Position numbers and translations under genes: made by a program | DNA from: Vibrio tasmaniensis 1F-187 | GTDB lineage: Bacteria; Pseudomonadota; Gammaproteobacteria; Enterobacterales; Vibrionaceae | NCBI RefSeq assembly: GCF_000272405.2 | Contig: NZ_AJZM02000241.1 | Span: forward strand, 1 to 40,397 | Direction of reading: 5' to 3' | Length of the DNA: 40,397 nucleotides | Notes under the pieces: generated by a model | Databases searched by the model: none | Seen by the model: only the letters and a program-made list of their open reading frames with translations | Told to the model about the DNA's origin: nothing | In this document: positions 39,207 through 40,397 of the stretch, piece by piece | How the letters are laid out: the number at the start of each line of letters is the position of its first letter | Position numbering within the stretch: position 1 is the stretch's first letter

Positions 39207-39975
39207 TTCTGTCGCTTCAAAACTGAAGTTAGCAGAGCTACTCGCATTGACTAAGACGGAGCAAATACTTCGTCTTGGACAAATCAATGCTGAGTTAGAG
39301 CAGCTAACCGCATTAGAAAGAGTTAAGTGGGCACTAGAACATTTAGAAGGGACACATGTGGTGTCTTCTAGTTTCGGAATCCAAGCGGCGTTGATGCTGC
39401 ACTTAGTGACTCAAGCAAAACCAGATATTCCGGTTATTCTTACGGACACTGGGTATCTATTCCCGGAAACGTATCGATTTATCGATGAGTTAAGTCAGAA
39501 GTTGACTCTAAACCTTCAAGTCTTTCGTTCTCAGCAGAGCCCTAATTGGCAAGAAGCGCAATATGGCAAACTTTGGGATCAAGGTATAGAAGGGATAGAG
39601 AAGTACAACAAGCTTAATAAAGTTGAACCGATGAGAAGAGCGTTGGATGAACTAGAGGCAGGCACTTGGTTTTCTGGGTTGAGAAGAGAGCAATCTCAAT
39701 CGCGTGCAAACTTACCTATCTTATCTATCCAAAATGGTGTGTTTAAGTTCTTGCCAGTAATTGATTGGACAAATAAAGATGTTCATTATTACTTAGAGGA
39801 GCATGGTCTCAGTTACCACCCACTTCGCGATCAGGGGTACCTTTCTGTTGGAGATACTCATACTACTAAGAAATGGGAACCGGGTATGACTGAAGAAGAA
39901 ACCCGTTTTAATGGTCTAAAACGAGAATGTGGTCTCCATGAAGACGATGGAGAGCAATATGGCTCTGGGATTTAG
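39199..39975 (+). CDS. cysH: Phosphoadenosine phosphosulfate reductase
   Basis: CysH reduces PAPS to sulfite with thioredoxin, feeding the CysJI enzyme. The PP-loop region [17 protein letters not shown], the motifs [14 protein letters not shown] and [13 protein letters not shown], and the C-terminal ECGLH with the catalytic C244 are present. The second Cys pair of APS-type enzymes is absent, so it is a PAPS (not APS) reductase. The length is 258. It is the last gene of the operon, followed by a terminator. Confidence 0.95.
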   Translation: MHNSVASKLKLAELLALTKTEQILRLGQINAELEQLTALERVKWALEHLEGTHVVSSSFGIQAALMLHLVTQAKPDIPVILTDTGYLFPETYRFIDELSQKLTLNLQVFRSQQSPNWQEAQYGKLWDQGIEGIEKYNKLNKVEPMRRALDELEAGTWFSGLRREQSQSRANLPILSIQNGVFKFLPVIDWTNKDVHYYLEEHGLSYHPLRDQGYLSVGDTHTTKKWEPGMTEEETRFNGLKRECGLHEDDGEQYGSGI

Positions 39976-39994
39976 ACTCATTGCCATTTAAAAA

Positions 39995-40016
39995 GCTGCC
40001 ATAAGGCAGTTTTTTT
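39995..40016 (+). terminator. Terminator after cysH
   Basis: GCTGCC-ataa-GGCAG is followed by seven T residues, 19 bases after the cysH stop. Confidence 0.9.
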
Positions 40017-40159
40017 GTTTTCTAGGGTGAAAATTAGAGCAATTGTGGATAAGTCTGTGGTTATTCTGTAGGTACTTTGTAGTTAAACTTGCACAAATAA
40101 GGCTTTGAGTGTTTATTCGTCATCTAACCGTTATTTTTACATTTTTCTTTAATAAACAC

Positions 40160-40187
40160 TTGCCAATGTGAGGAACATCTCTATAAT
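40160..40187 (+). promoter_or_regulatory. rRNA operon promoter P1
   Basis: TTGCCA (40160-40165), a 16-base spacer and TATAAT (40182-40187) are followed by the G+C-rich discriminator GCCGCC, the hallmark of stringently controlled rRNA promoters. An A/T-rich stretch just upstream (40133-40156) is a candidate UP element. A lone DnaA-box sequence TGTGGATAA lies further up, at 40044-40052. Confidence 0.8.
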
Positions 40188-40254
40188 GCCGCCTCACTGA
40201 CACGGTAGACGCCACAAGGCTTCAGCGAAGAATGTTAGTAAGGCAACTAGCTTT

Positions 40255-40287
40255 AAGCGATAATTCGCTTCTACTTTTAGAAAGTAG
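40255..40287. repeat. Two adjacent small palindromes between the rrn promoters
   Basis: AAGCGA-taat-TCGCTT (40255-40270) is followed immediately by CTACTTT-tag-AAAGTAG (40271-40287). They lie between P1 and P2, upstream of the P2 -35 box. Confidence 0.6.
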
Positions 40288-40307
40288 AAATTAATTTTCA
40301 AAAGTGT

Positions 40308-40335
40308 TTGACACTGAGAATTAAAACGCTAGAAT
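40308..40335 (+). promoter_or_regulatory. rRNA operon promoter P2
   Basis: A perfect TTGACA (40308-40313), a 16-base spacer and TAGAAT (40330-40335) are followed by the G+C-rich discriminator GGCCGCC. It lies 148 bases downstream of P1 in the same orientation. Confidence 0.85.
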
Positions 40336-40375
40336 GGCCGCCTCTTCCGAAGTGATGTAAGTCACAACGAAGAGA

Positions 40376-40387
40376 AGCTCTTTAACA
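40376..40387 (+). promoter_or_regulatory. rRNA leader boxA antitermination element
   Basis: AGCTCTTTAACA followed by ATTTA matches the rRNA leader boxA (TGCTCTTTAACA in E. coli), where NusB/NusE bind. It places the 16S rRNA gene a short way beyond the right edge of the window. Confidence 0.88.
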
Positions 40388-40397
40388 ATTTAAACCT

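Overview
This is an ordinary chromosomal stretch of a Vibrio, most likely of the Splendidus or Harveyi type and chromosome 1. The evidence is the gene order (tRNA-Gly/queG/tsaE/amiB/mutL/miaA/hfq/hflXKC/purA/motX ... rnr/rlmB/rpsF/rpsR/rplI/dnaB/alr/pgi/zur/dusA/pspG/cysJIH/rrn), the sodium-type polar flagellar protein MotX next to purA, and protein sequences of clear gammaproteobacterial type. Species cannot be fixed from the sequence alone.

Layout. 1-633: the last 23 bases of a tRNA (probably Gly), its terminator, then an A+T-rich gene-free stretch with a palindromic pair of perfect DnaA boxes, in the position where E. coli keeps datA. 634-11612: queG on the minus strand, then a long plus-strand run tsaE-amiB-mutL-miaA-hfq-hflX-hflK-hflC (tRNA modification, cell-wall hydrolysis, mismatch repair, RNA chaperone, membrane protease control). 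11766-14395: a small DUF2065 membrane protein, purA, and motX behind a consensus flagellar sigma-28 promoter. 14550-26156: an exported MtaD-like amidohydrolase, rnr-rlmB, the ribosomal operon rpsF-rpsR-rplI (without priB, which is replaced by a structured RNA spacer), a DUF481 outer-membrane protein, dnaB-alr, and an Omp85 barrel without POTRA domains. 26277-29748: yjbQ, pgi, cheX and zur. 32703-39975: dusA, pspG behind a sigma-54 promoter, a TIGR04219-type outer-membrane protein, a small unknown protein and the sulfite assimilation operon cysJIH. The last 240 bases hold tandem P1/P2 promoters and boxA of an rRNA operon whose 16S gene lies just outside the window.

The one accessory region is 29749-32702, wedged between zur and dusA, which are neighbours in E. 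coli and, as far as I recall, other Vibrios. It holds phage-like small membrane ORFs, a PD-(D/E)XK nuclease-like protein of the sce7726 family, a convergent 'beta family' protein whose stop codon abuts that of the nuclease, and a decayed tyrosine integrase that runs up to the dusA start codon. dusA is a known island integration site. The two-gene nuclease/beta module is the best candidate in this window for an undescribed, probably defensive, system; no function is proven.
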